NCBI GenBank assembly: GCA_016927595.1
Contig: JAFGMI010000018.1
Coordinates: 161,697 to 225,696, forward strand
Direction: 5' to 3'
From: Melioribacteraceae bacterium
GTDB lineage: Bacteria; Bacteroidota; Ignavibacteria; Ignavibacteriales; Melioribacteraceae
DNA: 64,000 nt
The notes under the pieces are model-generated. The model searched no databases and was not told where the DNA came from. It was given only the letters and a program-made list of their open reading frames with translations. A program made the translations under genes and the position numbers. Below, one piece after another: positions 53,283 through 62,187 of this stretch (position 1 is its first letter; every line of letters begins with the position of its first letter).

Positions 53283-55579
53283 GGAAAGAGTTTATTGCGC
53301 ATGTGAAACAAAATGAAGACGGTACGTGGAAGGAACCACATTTTTTAACCGATCATCTCAGTTCAGTTGCGCATCTTGCTGGCATATTTGCAGGGGAATT
53401 CGGAAATAAAGATTGGGCTGAATTAGTCGGGTATCTTCACGATCTCGGTAAGTTTCATCCCGACTGGCAAAAATATTTATTTAGAAATTCTGGTTACCCT
53501 GATCCCGATGCACACATCGAAAATTTCGGAAACAGACCAAACCATAGTACCGCCGGTACAGTTTACATTTTTGAAAAATTCAAAAAATCAAAAATGGCTA
53601 ATGCTTTAGCGTACGCAATTGGGGGTCATCATTCCGGTTTACCTGATTGGACACCGCAGCTTTATGATAGACTGTTTGGTAATGACGGGAATTTGAAAGT
53701 AGATGACTTAGAAAAAGTAAAACCAATTGATGAAGCTAAACAATTTCTTGAAACACCTATACCCAAATCAATTCCGATAAATTACAAATTTAGCAACAAC
53801 AAAGAAGCCGTTGAGCAAAATCATCTTTGGATTAGAATGCTATACTCTTGTCTTGTTGATGCTGATTTCCTCGACACAGAAAAATATATGGAAGAAAAGG
53901 AACGAGGAAATTATTTACCCCTTACTGAATTAAAGAAAAGACTTGATACTTATTTATCCGCAAAAAAATCAAATTCTGAACTGAATATAAAACGCAATGA
54001 AATTTTGAAACAATGTATTGATAAAGCAAAATTAAAGCCGGGTCCCTTTTCTTTAACTGTTCCCACCGGTGGCGGAAAAACTTTATCTTCAATGGCTTTT
54101 GCACTTCAACACGCATTAATCCATAATAAAAAAAGAGTAATTGTTGCAATTCCATATACAAGCATAATTGAGCAAACATCCAAAGTATTTAAATACGGAA
54201 GTGATATTGATGAAGAAATTATAAAATTAAATGCAGAAAGAAAATTTCTTTTTGGCGAAGACCAAGTTGTTGAACACCACAGCAATCTTGATACGGAAGA
54301 CGAGAATCATAAAAATCGACTCGCCAAAGAAAATTGGGATGCACCAATAATTGTGACAACTAATGTTCAGTTATTTGAATCGTTATTCGCTAACAGAACC
54401 TCAGCTTGCAGAAAGTTACACAACATTGCAAACAGCGTAATCATTCTTGATGAAGCACAAATGATTCCAACAGATTATTTAAAACCAATTATAAGTGTGT
54501 TAAAAGGATTAGTGAAATATTTCGGTGTTACCGTATTACTTATGTCTGCAACTCAACCGGCACTTAAAGGGAAAATCGGAAGTGATACGTCAATAATTGA
54601 CGGACTCGAAAATGTAACTGAAATAATCGATGATCCTGATTCACTAGCACTAAAATTCAAAAGAGTGCAGATACAATTGCCTAAAAATCTAACTGAACGA
54701 CTAAGCTATGAAGAAATAGCAGAACAATTAAAATCTTATGAGCGGGTTCTCTGTATTGTAAACAGAAAAGATGATTGCAGACAAATTCATAAGCTAATGC
54801 CGGAAGGTACAATCCATCTTTCCGGGTATATGTGCGGTGAAGAACGAAGTGAAATTATTTCCGATATTAAAAATAAATTGAAAAATAATGAGTCGGTTCG
54901 TGTTGTCAGCACACAGATTGTTGAAGCCGGAGTTGATATTGATTTCCCGGTTGTTTACCGAGCATTATCAGGACTTGATTCCATTGCTCAGGCTGCCGGA
55001 AGATGCAACAGAGAAAATAAGTTAAACGATGTAGGAAAAGTAGTCGTTTTCAATCCGCCTAAACCTTCGCCAATAGGATTTTTAAGAAAAGCAGAAGATG
55101 CAGGAAAGGCGGTTATAAGAAACAAAACAAATCTAGAATTAATCCCTAGCATCTATTCGGAATATTATAAATACCTTTATTCCAATCTAATCACTTTCGA
55201 TAAGGCTGATTATCAGTATCACATTTTAAATAGCTCTTCTGATTTTGTGTTTTCCTTTAAAACCTTTGCTCAAAAATTTAATTTGATCGATTCAACAAAG
55301 CAGTTCAGCATAATTGTTTGGTACAAGAGTAAGAAGGCTGATAAAAGTAGTAAACCATTGATAGAACAGTTAAGATACAATCCAACAAAAGGTTTATTAA
55401 GAAAGCTACAGAGATATATTGTCAATGTCCCGGTATACATTTTTAATAACATTAAAAATGCTAATTACATTGAAGACATTAATGGATATTGGGTGCAGTG
55501 CGATGAGAATTTGTATAAACCGGGATTGGGTTTATTAGGGAATGAATCTGATTGGATTATTGGTGATGGGGTTGTATAA
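53279..55579 (+). CDS. cas3: CRISPR-associated helicase/nuclease Cas3 (type I-C)
   Basis: 766 residues. The HD nuclease domain is N-terminal (His and Asp in DHLSSVAHLAG and LHDLGKFHPDW, H54-D55). The SF2 helicase follows, with TVPTGGGKTLSS (about 259-270), IILDEAQMIP (about 388-397), LMSATQPALK and the C-terminal motif AQAAGRCNREN. The intact HD motif and helicase motifs suggest activity. It would unwind and degrade DNA marked by the Cascade complex. It starts the cas operon; the ATG overlaps the end of the preceding remnant. Confidence 0.96.
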   Translation: MRKEFIAHVKQNEDGTWKEPHFLTDHLSSVAHLAGIFAGEFGNKDWAELVGYLHDLGKFHPDWQKYLFRNSGYPDPDAHIENFGNRPNHSTAGTVYIFEKFKKSKMANALAYAIGGHHSGLPDWTPQLYDRLFGNDGNLKVDDLEKVKPIDEAKQFLETPIPKSIPINYKFSNNKEAVEQNHLWIRMLYSCLVDADFLDTEKYMEEKERGNYLPLTELKKRLDTYLSAKKSNSELNIKRNEILKQCIDKAKLKPGPFSLTVPTGGGKTLSSMAFALQHALIHNKKRVIVAIPYTSIIEQTSKVFKYGSDIDEEIIKLNAERKFLFGEDQVVEHHSNLDTEDENHKNRLAKENWDAPIIVTTNVQLFESLFANRTSACRKLHNIANSVIILDEAQMIPTDYLKPIISVLKGLVKYFGVTVLLMSATQPALKGKIGSDTSIIDGLENVTEIIDDPDSLALKFKRVQIQLPKNLTERLSYEEIAEQLKSYERVLCIVNRKDDCRQIHKLMPEGTIHLSGYMCGEERSEIISDIKNKLKNNESVRVVSTQIVEAGVDIDFPVVYRALSGLDSIAQAAGRCNRENKLNDVGKVVVFNPPKPSPIGFLRKAEDAGKAVIRNKTNLELIPSIYSEYYKYLYSNLITFDKADYQYHILNSSSDFVFSFKTFAQKFNLIDSTKQFSIIVWYKSKKADKSSKPLIEQLRYNPTKGLLRKLQRYIVNVPVYIFNNIKNANYIEDINGYWVQCDENLYKPGLGLLGNESDWIIGDGVV

Positions 55580-55643
55580 AAATCATTAATTGATAATTAG
55601 CGTGATTGTTTGGTTTAATAGTTTCTACGATATAATATATATC

Positions 55644-55858
55644 ATCCCTAAAGGGATTTTGGTTATCGTTTGCCGGTTGTTGTTTTTATAAATATTAAAT
55701 CCCTAACGGGAGTAAAAAACGTTTATAAATAAACGCAGCCTCGATAGAGGCGGAATATTTTTAGAACAGAAATTTGATAAAATAATTTAGTCCCGTAGGG
55801 ACGATATATTTATAGCTAGAAAGCGAAACAAAAAATGTGAAACAGTCCCGTTAGGGAC
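55644..55858. repeat. REP-like palindromes between cas3 and cas5
   Basis: At least five short GC-rich hairpins in an otherwise AT-rich gap: ATCCCTAAAGGGAT (55644-55657), TCCCTAACGGGA (about 55700-55711), GCCTCGATAGAGGC (55738-55751), GTCCCGTAGGGAC (55790-55802) and GTCCCGTTAGGGAC (55845-55858). Several are flanked by TTTATAAATAT or its complement. The same units flank the transposase at 59.5 kb. Confidence 0.75.
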
Positions 55859-55907
55859 GGCATATTTTGCGGATAAAAATTTATAAAAAACATAAGAGGA
55901 TATATGT

Positions 55908-56666
55908 ATGAATAATTTTAACCACAAACCATTTTGTTTGGAGATTTGGGGAGATTACGCTTGCTTCACACGACCCGAGATGAAAGTCGAACGTGTAAGC
56001 TATGATGTTCCCACACCCTCGTCAGTCCGCGCTGTATTTGAATCCATTTTTTGGAAACCTGCAATACGGTGGTATCCAACAAAAATTGAAATTCTAAATC
56101 CCATTAAATGGATTTCTGTAAGAAGAAATGAAGTGGGCGCTGTTGCTTCAAATAAAACAGGGATAATTATAGAAGATAACCGTCAGCAGCGCGCCGGATA
56201 TTTTCTCAGGGATGTTAAATACCGCTTTTATGCAGTTCTTGAATTTATTCCCTTAGCAGAAAGGAAAAATAATCAGCACATAACCTTGCCTGAATTTCTT
56301 TGGGAAACCGATGAAGAAAAATTTCTACGGGAAGAAATAAAAGATTGGGAAGAAGAAAAAGACGTTTACGATAAAGATGAAAATCCGGGGAAATATCTTG
56401 CCATCTTTGAACGCCGGGCTTCAAAGGGACAATGTTTTAACCAGCCGTATCTCGGTACAAGAGAATTTAGCTGCAATTTCAAATTGATTAAAGATTTTGA
56501 AACTATTCCCGCCAACACAATTAATGAAACCCGCGATCTCGGCTTTATGCTTTACGATATGGACTTTACCGATTTGAAAGACCCGAAACCAATGTTCTTC
56601 AAAGCAAGAATTGAAAACGGTGTCGTCAATATTCCGCATCACACAAGCGAGGAGATAAGAAAATGA
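55908..56666 (+). CDS. cas5c: CRISPR-associated protein Cas5c (Cas5d)
   Basis: 252 residues. The I-C-type Cas5 start FCLEIWGDYACFTRPEMKVE then RVSYDVPTPSSVRAVFESIF is diagnostic. In type I-C this protein, not Cas6, cuts the repeat RNA to make crRNAs and caps the 5' handle. It overlaps cas8c by 4 bp. The 329-base gap to cas3 is unusual for this operon and is filled with REP-like repeats. Confidence 0.96.
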   Translation: MNNFNHKPFCLEIWGDYACFTRPEMKVERVSYDVPTPSSVRAVFESIFWKPAIRWYPTKIEILNPIKWISVRRNEVGAVASNKTGIIIEDNRQQRAGYFLRDVKYRFYAVLEFIPLAERKNNQHITLPEFLWETDEEKFLREEIKDWEEEKDVYDKDENPGKYLAIFERRASKGQCFNQPYLGTREFSCNFKLIKDFETIPANTINETRDLGFMLYDMDFTDLKDPKPMFFKARIENGVVNIPHHTSEEIRK

Positions 56667-58411
56667 TATTACAAGCTTTGTATGATTATTATCAGAGAAA
56701 AGCTGCTGATCCAGGCAGTCATATAGCACCGGAAGGATGGGAATGGAAGGAAATACCTTATGTAATATTGATTGATAAAGATGGGTACTTCTTTGCAATT
56801 GAAGATACTCGTGAAGGTGAAGGAAGAAAGAAAAGATCAAAAAAATTTCTTGTTCCGCAATCTGTAAAAAGAACAGTTGGAAAAAATGCTAATTTACTTT
56901 GGGATAATATAGAATATGCACTTGGAGCAAATCCAAGAAACCGCAACGATATAGAAGAAAGATATGATTTATTCATTCAAAGAATAAAAACAGAAATAGA
57001 TTTAGAAAGTTTTCCATCTGTAAAGTTATTGTTAAAATTTCTTGAAAATGACCCGGTAGAGAAAATTGAAAATTCAGAATATGCTGAATTATGGCAAACG
57101 ATACTTGATGAAAATCCATTTATTGTTTTTAAAATTGATGGAGCTTCAAACAGCTGTATTTGTGATGATTTAAGGGGAAAGTTAAAACAGCCAGATAACG
57201 AGGAAGGCTCTTGTGTTTGTTTAGTTACTGGTAAAGTGAAAACAGAAGTTGCACGCCTACATCCCGCAATTAAGGGTGTGCGAGGTGGAAATACGCAAGG
57301 TGGGGCATTAATATCATTTAATTTGGCTCCCTTTAATTCCTATGGGAAAAAGCAAAATTATAATTCACCCATTAGTCAAAGTGCTTCATTTGCATATACA
57401 ACTGCATTAAATCTTTTACTGGGGAGGGATTCAAAAAATAAAATTTCAATTGCAGATACCACAATAGTCTACTGGGCAGAAAAGAAAACAGAAGAAGTCA
57501 ATCCCGAAGAAATATTTTCTTTTCTTATTGCACAAAAACCAGATGAGGATAATCCTGATAAAGGTGTACAGATAATTGAATCGTTCATTAATTCAGTTTT
57601 TACTGGAAGACTTTCTTCGGAAAAGACAAATCATTTCTATGTTTTGGGACTTGCCCCAAACGCCGCAAGAATATCCGTCCGTTTCTGGAAAGCACCTTCG
57701 GTGGAAGATTTTGGACTAAACATTAAAAAACACTTTGATGATTTTGAAATTGTGCACGGTCCTAAAGATCATAAATATCTTTCTCTATATCAGGTATTAT
57801 CATCAACGGCACTTGCATATAAAATGGATAACGTTCCGCCAAATCTTGCCGGGACTGTTATTGAAAGTATTATAGACGGTACACCTTATCCCAGAACAAT
57901 AATGCAGCAATGTGTTCGCAGAATCAGAGCTGAACAAAATGTTAATCGCACACGTGCTGCAATTCTAAAAGCGTACTTAAATAGATTTAATAAAATTCAT
58001 AATAAAACTGAAAAGGAGATTACTATGGGACTCGATCCAAACAACACCAATGTTGCTTATCGCATTGGGCGACTTTTTGCTGTATTGGAAAAAATACAAG
58101 AAGAAGCTAATCCGGGAATTAATGCAACAATACGAGATAGATATTATGGGGCTGCATCCAGCAGTCCAATTACAGTCTTTCCGCGTTTGTTAAGTTTAAA
58201 GAACTACCACCTTAAAAAACTGAGCGCCGGCAGAAAAATATATTTTGAAAGGATGATTGGTGAAGTTATTACTGAAATATCATCTTTTCCTACTAACCTT
58301 GCACTTGATGAGCAGGCTAATTTTGCAGTCGGCTATTATCACCAAAGACAAGACTTTTTTACAAAGAAATCAGAAAAGGAAATCATAGAAATTGAATTAA
58401 ACAACAATTGA
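56663..58411 (+). CDS. cas8c: CRISPR-associated large subunit Cas8c (Csd1)
   Basis: 582 residues. The start MILQALYDYYQRKAADPGSH and the middle GGNTQGGALISFNLAPFNSY with SYAxT-like packing are typical of Csd1 family proteins. Cas8c recognises the PAM (TTC in other I-C systems) and recruits Cas3; in many I-C systems an internal start also produces a small subunit. It is followed by cas7 after 19 bp. Confidence 0.96.
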   Translation: MILQALYDYYQRKAADPGSHIAPEGWEWKEIPYVILIDKDGYFFAIEDTREGEGRKKRSKKFLVPQSVKRTVGKNANLLWDNIEYALGANPRNRNDIEERYDLFIQRIKTEIDLESFPSVKLLLKFLENDPVEKIENSEYAELWQTILDENPFIVFKIDGASNSCICDDLRGKLKQPDNEEGSCVCLVTGKVKTEVARLHPAIKGVRGGNTQGGALISFNLAPFNSYGKKQNYNSPISQSASFAYTTALNLLLGRDSKNKISIADTTIVYWAEKKTEEVNPEEIFSFLIAQKPDEDNPDKGVQIIESFINSVFTGRLSSEKTNHFYVLGLAPNAARISVRFWKAPSVEDFGLNIKKHFDDFEIVHGPKDHKYLSLYQVLSSTALAYKMDNVPPNLAGTVIESIIDGTPYPRTIMQQCVRRIRAEQNVNRTRAAILKAYLNRFNKIHNKTEKEITMGLDPNNTNVAYRIGRLFAVLEKIQEEANPGINATIRDRYYGAASSSPITVFPRLLSLKNYHLKKLSAGRKIYFERMIGEVITEISSFPTNLALDEQANFAVGYYHQRQDFFTKKSEKEIIEIELNNN

Positions 58412-58430
58412 TAAATAAAGGAGAATAAAA

Positions 58431-59282
58431 ATGGAACCAATTAAAAATCGTTATGACTTTGTTTTTTACTTTGACGTAAAAGACGGCAACCCAAACGGTG
58501 ATCCCGATGCCGGTAATTTACCAAGAATTGACGCAGAAACTGCAAATGGTCTAGTAACTGATGTTTGTATTAAAAGAAAGGTTAGAAATTATGTTTTAAT
58601 GACTAAAGAAGAAAAAACTCCCTTCAATGTTTTTATAAAAGAAAAGGCTGTTCTTAATAATTTAATTGATGAGGCATACGAAGATGATGAGATAAGTAAA
58701 AAGGAAAAAGATAAAGACAAAACCGAAGCAGCTAGAATATGGATGTGTAAAAATTATTATGATGTTAGAGCATTTGGCGCAGTTATGTCTACAGGGAAAA
58801 ACGCTGGGCAAGTTCGTGGGCCAATTCAACTAACATTTGCTCGTTCCGTTGATCCGATTGTTGCGCTAGAACATAGCATTACAAGAGTCGCAAAAACCAC
58901 AGAAGCAAGATCAGAAACCGGCGGTTCCGAAATGGGAAGAAAATATACTGTGCCTTATGGTTTATATAGAGCACATGGATTTATTTCTGCCCATCTAGCA
59001 AACCAAACGGGATTTTGTGAAGAAGACTTGAATTTATTCTGGGAAGCAATGCAAAATATGTTCGAGCACGATCACTCAGCAGCAAGAGGAATGATGAATA
59101 CAAGAAAACTGATTGTATTCAAACATAATACTGCATTGGGCAATAAACTTTCTTACGAATTGTTTGATCGCGTAACACATAAAAAATTATCGGATACTCC
59201 GGCAAGAGATTATTCCGATTACGAAATACTTCTTGACGGCGAAAAATTCCCCGAAATATTCAGGATTGTTGAGGCAGGTTAA
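58431..59282 (+). CDS. cas7c: CRISPR-associated backbone protein Cas7c (Csd2)
   Basis: 283 residues. FDVKDGNPNGDPDAGNLPR followed by ITGAL-type helix, the GGGS-like segment SETGGSEMGRKYTVPYGLYR and the end YEILLDGEKFPEI match Csd2. Several copies coat the crRNA in the Cascade complex. The ribosome site AGGAG is 8 bases upstream of the ATG. Confidence 0.96.
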   Translation: MEPIKNRYDFVFYFDVKDGNPNGDPDAGNLPRIDAETANGLVTDVCIKRKVRNYVLMTKEEKTPFNVFIKEKAVLNNLIDEAYEDDEISKKEKDKDKTEAARIWMCKNYYDVRAFGAVMSTGKNAGQVRGPIQLTFARSVDPIVALEHSITRVAKTTEARSETGGSEMGRKYTVPYGLYRAHGFISAHLANQTGFCEEDLNLFWEAMQNMFEHDHSAARGMMNTRKLIVFKHNTALGNKLSYELFDRVTHKKLSDTPARDYSDYEILLDGEKFPEIFRIVEAG

Positions 59283-59293
59283 TTTTTCATATA

Positions 59294-59430
59294 TCATCTC
59301 TACGGGATTTTGTTTCAGGATGTGTACGACCTTTATAAATATTTTATCCCTACCGGGATTAACAAAAAAGTGTTGTCCCGTTTAATATGAACAAAATGGT
59401 TAAAACAGCAGTCCCGTTAGGGGCAGAATC
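59294..59430. repeat. REP-like palindromes between cas7 and the transposase
   Basis: Units TCTCTACGGGATT (59295-59308), ATCCCTACCGGGATT (about 59345-59359, preceded by TTTATAAATATTTT) and GTCCCGTTAGGGGC (about 59409-59423). They match the sequences between cas3 and cas5 and face one another in pairs, as expected of REP substrates of a RAYT. Confidence 0.7.
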
Positions 59431-59492
59431 TTTATAGAATTGATTTACCACCCGCAACACAATTGTACCATAGGGACAAAATGGAGGATATT

Positions 59493-59954
59493 ATGGCAAA
59501 CACATTTACGCAAATTTACCTGCATATTGTTTTTGCCGTGCAGAATAGAATATCTCTTATTCAACACGAATGGCGCGATGAATTATATAAATACATAACT
59601 GGAATTATACAAAACAACGGTCATAAATTAATTGCGATTAATGGAACGCCAAATCATCTACACATTGCTGCTGGCTATAAACCGCATCAATTAATCCCGG
59701 ATTTGTTACAGGACATTAAAGGATGCTCCTCCAAATGGATAAATGAGAAGAAATTTGTAAAAGGAAAATTCAATTGGCAGGCAGGATATGGTGCTTTCTC
59801 GTTTTCTCATTCGCAAATAGACCGGGTTGTGAAATATATAAATAACCAGGAAAGGCATCATAAAAAAATAATGTTCCGCGATGAGTATATCCAATTTTTG
59901 AAAAAATATGATATCACCTATGATGAAAAATATGTTTTAACGGATATAACATAG
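59493..59954 (+). CDS. REP-associated tyrosine transposase (IS200-like, RAYT)
   Basis: 153 residues from ATG 59493, chosen because GGAGG lies 5 bases upstream and MANTFTQIYLHIVFAVQNR is the usual start. The HUH motif is NHLHI (residues about 60-64) and the catalytic Tyr is in VVKYINNQERHHKK (about 112). Y1 transposases of this type act on REP-like hairpins, which are abundant on both sides. It sits inside the cas operon, between cas7 and cas4, on the same strand. The reading frame is complete, so it may be active. Confidence 0.93.
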   Translation: MANTFTQIYLHIVFAVQNRISLIQHEWRDELYKYITGIIQNNGHKLIAINGTPNHLHIAAGYKPHQLIPDLLQDIKGCSSKWINEKKFVKGKFNWQAGYGAFSFSHSQIDRVVKYINNQERHHKKIMFRDEYIQFLKKYDITYDEKYVLTDIT

Positions 59955-59969
59955 ATAAAGATTTTATGT

Positions 59970-60040
59970 CGCCCCGATGGGGCTTTGTTTTTTGGGGTTT
60001 GTTTCTTTTAGAAATATTATGTCCCAGTCGGGAAAAAAAA
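59970..60040. repeat. REP-like palindromes between the transposase and cas4
   Basis: GCCCCGATGGGGC (about 59972-59984) and TCCCAGTCGGGA (about 60021-60032, preceded by TTTTAGAAATATT), variants of the same palindrome family. The first is followed by a T-rich stretch and could act as a weak terminator after the transposase. Confidence 0.65.
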
Positions 60041-60067
60041 TCAATAATTAAAAGATGGCAATAATTC

Positions 60068-60688
60068 ATGTACGCCGAAGATGATTTTATAATGATAAGC
60101 GCGCTGCAGCATTACGTGTATTGTCCGCGCCAATGCGGATTAATACATGTTGACGATGTGTGGCAGGAAAATCTTTTCACAACACGTGGGAATATTCTTC
60201 ACGAAAAAGTTGACACCGACACATATGAATCACGGGGTAACGTTAAAACCGTTCGCGGATTACGTGTACATTCATTTCAATATGGAATTGTCGGTCGATG
60301 CGATGTTGTTGAATTCCACGAAAATCAAACAGGAAAATCTGTTTTGCCCGTGGAATTTAAATCCGGTATACCTAAGGATGATTTGAGCGACAAAGTACAG
60401 CTTTGCGCACAAGTGCTTTGTCTTGAAGAAATGCTTATTACTAAAATTACACAAGGAGCTTTCTTTTACGGAAAAATTAGGAGAAGAAATTTTGTGGAAA
60501 TTGATAATGAACTGCGTGCACAAACGGAAAACATTATCAATTCCGTAAGAGAAATTGTAGCAAGTAAAAAAATTCCTTTAGCCGAGTATGCGGTTAAATG
60601 TAAAAATTGTTCGTTGCAACCAATTTGTCAGCCTAAAGCTATGAACAGCCGTAAATTAAAAAATTACATGAAAGGATTGTACACATAA
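60068..60688 (+). CDS. cas4: CRISPR-associated exonuclease Cas4
   Basis: 206 residues. An iron-sulfur cluster is likely held by Cys 19/23 (YCPRQCGL) and the C-terminal CKNCSLQPIC. The RecB-type nuclease core is seen in GRCDVVEFHE and VLPVEFKSG. Cas4 trims prespacers and helps choose the PAM during adaptation with Cas1-Cas2. Its stop shares one base with the cas1 ATG. Confidence 0.95.
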   Translation: MYAEDDFIMISALQHYVYCPRQCGLIHVDDVWQENLFTTRGNILHEKVDTDTYESRGNVKTVRGLRVHSFQYGIVGRCDVVEFHENQTGKSVLPVEFKSGIPKDDLSDKVQLCAQVLCLEEMLITKITQGAFFYGKIRRRNFVEIDNELRAQTENIINSVREIVASKKIPLAEYAVKCKNCSLQPICQPKAMNSRKLKNYMKGLYT

Positions 60689-61716
60689 TGAAAAAACACC
60701 TGAACACACTTTACATTACGTCGGAAGATGCATTTGTTCATAAAGAACGCGAAACATTTGTAGTTGAAATCAATAATGAAAAAGTTTTCCAGGCGCCGAC
60801 GCATTCAATTGAGAATATAGTTTGTTTCGGTTTCAAAGCATTAACTCCGGCTCTGATGGCTTACTGTGCGGAAAACAATGTGGGTATAAGTTATCTTTCT
60901 ATGAATGGGAAATTTCTTGCCCGCGTTTACGGCGCGCAAAAGGGAAATGTACTTCTTCGTAAAGCACAATATGCAATATCAGATGATGAATTTCTTTCAC
61001 TCAAAATTGCACGACCTGTAATTGCTGCAAAAGTTTCAAATTACCGTTACTTACTCTTAAGGCATCAAAGAAATCATCCCGACTTGTGTCCGGAGGATGT
61101 AATATTGACAGCCGATGCAATGTCTAACAGATTAAGGAAAATTGAAGAAGTTCAATCGTTAGATGAATTAAGAGGATATGAAGGGGAATGTGCAAATTTA
61201 TATTTCAGTGTTTTATCAAACTTAATTACATCTCAAAGAGAAGATTTTACATTTGTTCAAAGATCAAAACGACCACCGCTTGATCCAGCAAATGCGCTTC
61301 TGTCTTTCACGTATTCAATACTGGTTAACGATGTTCGATCTGCACTTGAAACAGTCGGGCTTGATCCACAGGTCGGTTTCTTGCATCAAGTTAGACCTGG
61401 ACGCCCGAGCCTTGCTCTTGATGTAATGGAGGAATTTAGAGCATACATGGGCGATAGAATAATGTTGAACCTCATTAATCTAAAACAAGTATCTAAAAAG
61501 GATTTCGAAATAAGAGAATCAGGCGAAGTGAGAATGTCCGACGATGCGAGAAAAGAACTATTAACGGCATATCAAAAAAGAAAACAGGAAGAAATAACCC
61601 ATCCATTTCTTGGTGAAAAAATGACAATCGGTTTACTACCGCATATTCAAGCCCAATTGCTTGCACGTTATATTAGAGGTGATATCGAAGACTATCCACC
61701 ATTTTATTTGAGGTAA
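60688..61716 (+). CDS. cas1: CRISPR integrase Cas1 (type I-C)
   Basis: 342 residues. Metal-binding residues lie in LRGYEGECANLYF (Glu), GFLHQVRPGRPSLALDVMEE (His and Asp). The N-terminus KKHLNTLYITSEDAFVHKER is typical of the I-C branch. It inserts new spacers next to the leader. The sequence is intact. Confidence 0.97.
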   Translation: MKKHLNTLYITSEDAFVHKERETFVVEINNEKVFQAPTHSIENIVCFGFKALTPALMAYCAENNVGISYLSMNGKFLARVYGAQKGNVLLRKAQYAISDDEFLSLKIARPVIAAKVSNYRYLLLRHQRNHPDLCPEDVILTADAMSNRLRKIEEVQSLDELRGYEGECANLYFSVLSNLITSQREDFTFVQRSKRPPLDPANALLSFTYSILVNDVRSALETVGLDPQVGFLHQVRPGRPSLALDVMEEFRAYMGDRIMLNLINLKQVSKKDFEIRESGEVRMSDDARKELLTAYQKRKQEEITHPFLGEKMTIGLLPHIQAQLLARYIRGDIEDYPPFYLR

Positions 61717-61722
61717 TTACTT

Positions 61723-62013
61723 ATGATGATTGTAATTAGTTATGATGTTTCAACAAAGGAAGCCAGTGGAAGAAAAAGATTAAAAAAAGTTGCTGACACA
61801 TGTTTGAACTTTGGAATCAGAGCGCAAAATTCCGTTTTTGAATGCGTCATTGATCCTGCTCAGTGGGAAATGCTTAAGAATGAACTTTTATCAATTTATA
61901 ATGAAAAGGAAGACAGCTTACGGTTTTACCATCTGGGGGCAAATTGGCAGAGAAGATTGGAACGTTATGGTAAAGATAAAAATCTTGGTTTTGATGATAC
62001 GCTTATTTTATAA
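61723..62013 (+). CDS. cas2: CRISPR-associated Cas2
   Basis: 96 residues of ferredoxin-like fold with the conserved Asp in MMIVISYDVST and the end KNLGFDDTLIL. It bridges Cas1 dimers in the integrase complex. It is 6 bp after cas1 and is the last cas gene before the leader. Confidence 0.96.
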   Translation: MMIVISYDVSTKEASGRKRLKKVADTCLNFGIRAQNSVFECVIDPAQWEMLKNELLSIYNEKEDSLRFYHLGANWQRRLERYGKDKNLGFDDTLIL

Positions 62014-62187
62014 AATTTTAAATATCGCTAACCGAAGCATACATAAAAATGCTGGTAGGTTAGCTGTTCAAAAAAACAGCTTAAAATGTGCTTCGAGTTA
62101 CAATTTAGTGATAATTTTCTAAACTTTACTTTGTTAGCAAAAATCGAAAGCTAACCTAATTTATTTTAAGTAGTTAGAGTAATAACA
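62014..62187 (+). promoter_or_regulatory. CRISPR leader
   Basis: 174 AT-rich bases between cas2 and the first repeat, carrying the array promoter and the Cas1-Cas2 docking site in other systems. A perfect 10-bp inverted repeat, TAGGTTAGCT/AGCTAACCTA (62056-62065 and 62149-62158), spans it, and a hairpin AGCTGTT/AACAGCT (62062-62068 with 62075-62081) lies inside. Confidence 0.75.
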
